Origin: DATHSN01 sp035464115
GTDB taxonomy: Bacteria > Actinomycetota > Acidimicrobiia > Acidimicrobiales > SKKL01
Length of the DNA: 13,333 nt
Direction of reading: 5' to 3'
Assembly (NCBI GenBank): GCA_035464115.1
Contig: DATHSN010000022.1
Span: 1-13,333, forward strand
Part shown: positions 13,080-13,333 of the stretch, piece after piece
Layout: every line of letters begins with the position of its first letter
How positions within the stretch are numbered: the first letter of the stretch is position 1
Position numbers and translations under genes: made by a program
Notes under the pieces: model-generated
What the model saw: only the letters and a program-made list of their open reading frames with translations
The model's database searches: none
What the model was told of the DNA's origin: nothing

Positions 13080-13333
13080 TCAGACGGCCGGCTCGTCCAC
13101 CTGCGGTGGGGCGGCCTGGGTGGGTCGGCTGTAGACGGCGGCGGCGCGTTCGGGGGTGATCCATCCTTCGCTGACGTCGTGGGCGACGGCCTCGGGTGGG
13201 CGGGTGGTCGGGTCGCCGTAGCCGGCTCCTCCGGCGCTCACCGAGCGCATCAGCTCTCCCGGCGAGAGCGTGGCCATGCCGGAGGTGGGGATCTCGCGCA
13301 CCGTCCCGTCCTCGCCGATCACGTGCTGGCTCG
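13080..13333 (-). CDS. Hydantoinase B/oxoprolinase family protein, C-terminal part
   Basis: Only the last 84 codons are in the window; the frame is open to the right edge, so the true start lies outside. The sequence has the characteristic C-terminal end of the HyuB family: LSPGELMRSVSAGGAGYGDP (residues about 24-43 of the visible part), followed by PPEAVAHDVSEGWITPERAAAVY. Members hydrolyse N-methylhydantoin or 5-oxoproline, or form acetone/acetophenone carboxylase subunits, usually with a HyuA partner upstream; which reaction applies here cannot be said from this end. It is convergent with the toxin-antitoxin pair, 84 bp apart. The 17 residues after VYSR (PTQAAPPQVDEPAV type) extend past the usual end of the family. 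Confidence 0.85.
   Translation of the reverse strand, partial: SQHVIGEDGTVREIPTSGMATLSPGELMRSVSAGGAGYGDPTTRPPEAVAHDVSEGWITPERAAAVYSRPTQAAPPQVDEPAV

Overview
The window is high-GC DNA, roughly 70 percent G+C by eye, with the codon bias of an actinobacterium. Three things suggest a high-GC actinobacterium, possibly of the Acidimicrobiia: a PDZ-Lon membrane protease followed shortly by a UPF0182 membrane protein, a DivIVA-type coiled-coil protein, and several genes whose start codon lies 6-7 bases after a -10-like hexamer (leaderless layout). The taxonomic placement is inference; no rRNA or other marker fixes it.

Layout, left to right. Positions 1-193 hold three units of a 71-bp hairpin repeat, just past the end of a minus-strand enoyl-CoA hydratase-like gene (210-983). 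Divergent from it is a biotin transporter S component, bioY (1046-1630). bioY is followed by two more units of the same repeat in the opposite orientation (1639-1776), then a convergent minus-strand HEAT-repeat protein (1799-2407). An unknown 154-residue protein with an acidic, proline-rich tail (2533-2997) and a 70-residue membrane protein on the minus strand (3037-3249) converge on a perfect 10-bp hairpin.

A run of five plus-strand genes fills 3325-12200: a PDZ/Lon-type protease; a large protein with a DivIVA-like N terminus, a long coiled coil, an acidic repeat tract and a C-terminal end resembling phage Mu gpF; a UPF0182 membrane protein with a large C-terminal part; an NADPH-dependent FMN reductase overlapping it by 4 bases; and an SCT1/Gat1-like acyltransferase. 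The acyltransferase frame has no stop before the initiator tRNA gene. It runs through the tRNA promoter and ends in the tRNA anticodon loop. tRNA-fMet (12162-12238) is followed by a strong hairpin.

The right end is accessory in character: a BrnT-like toxin and ribbon-helix-helix antitoxin pair (12454-12995) with an unusually AT-rich promoter/operator, then the C-terminal end of a hydantoinase B-type gene on the minus strand, cut by the window edge.

The most unusual items are the DivIVA-MuF-like fusion, the paired 71-bp hairpin arrays placed in sense orientation behind two different genes, and the protein/tRNA overlap.
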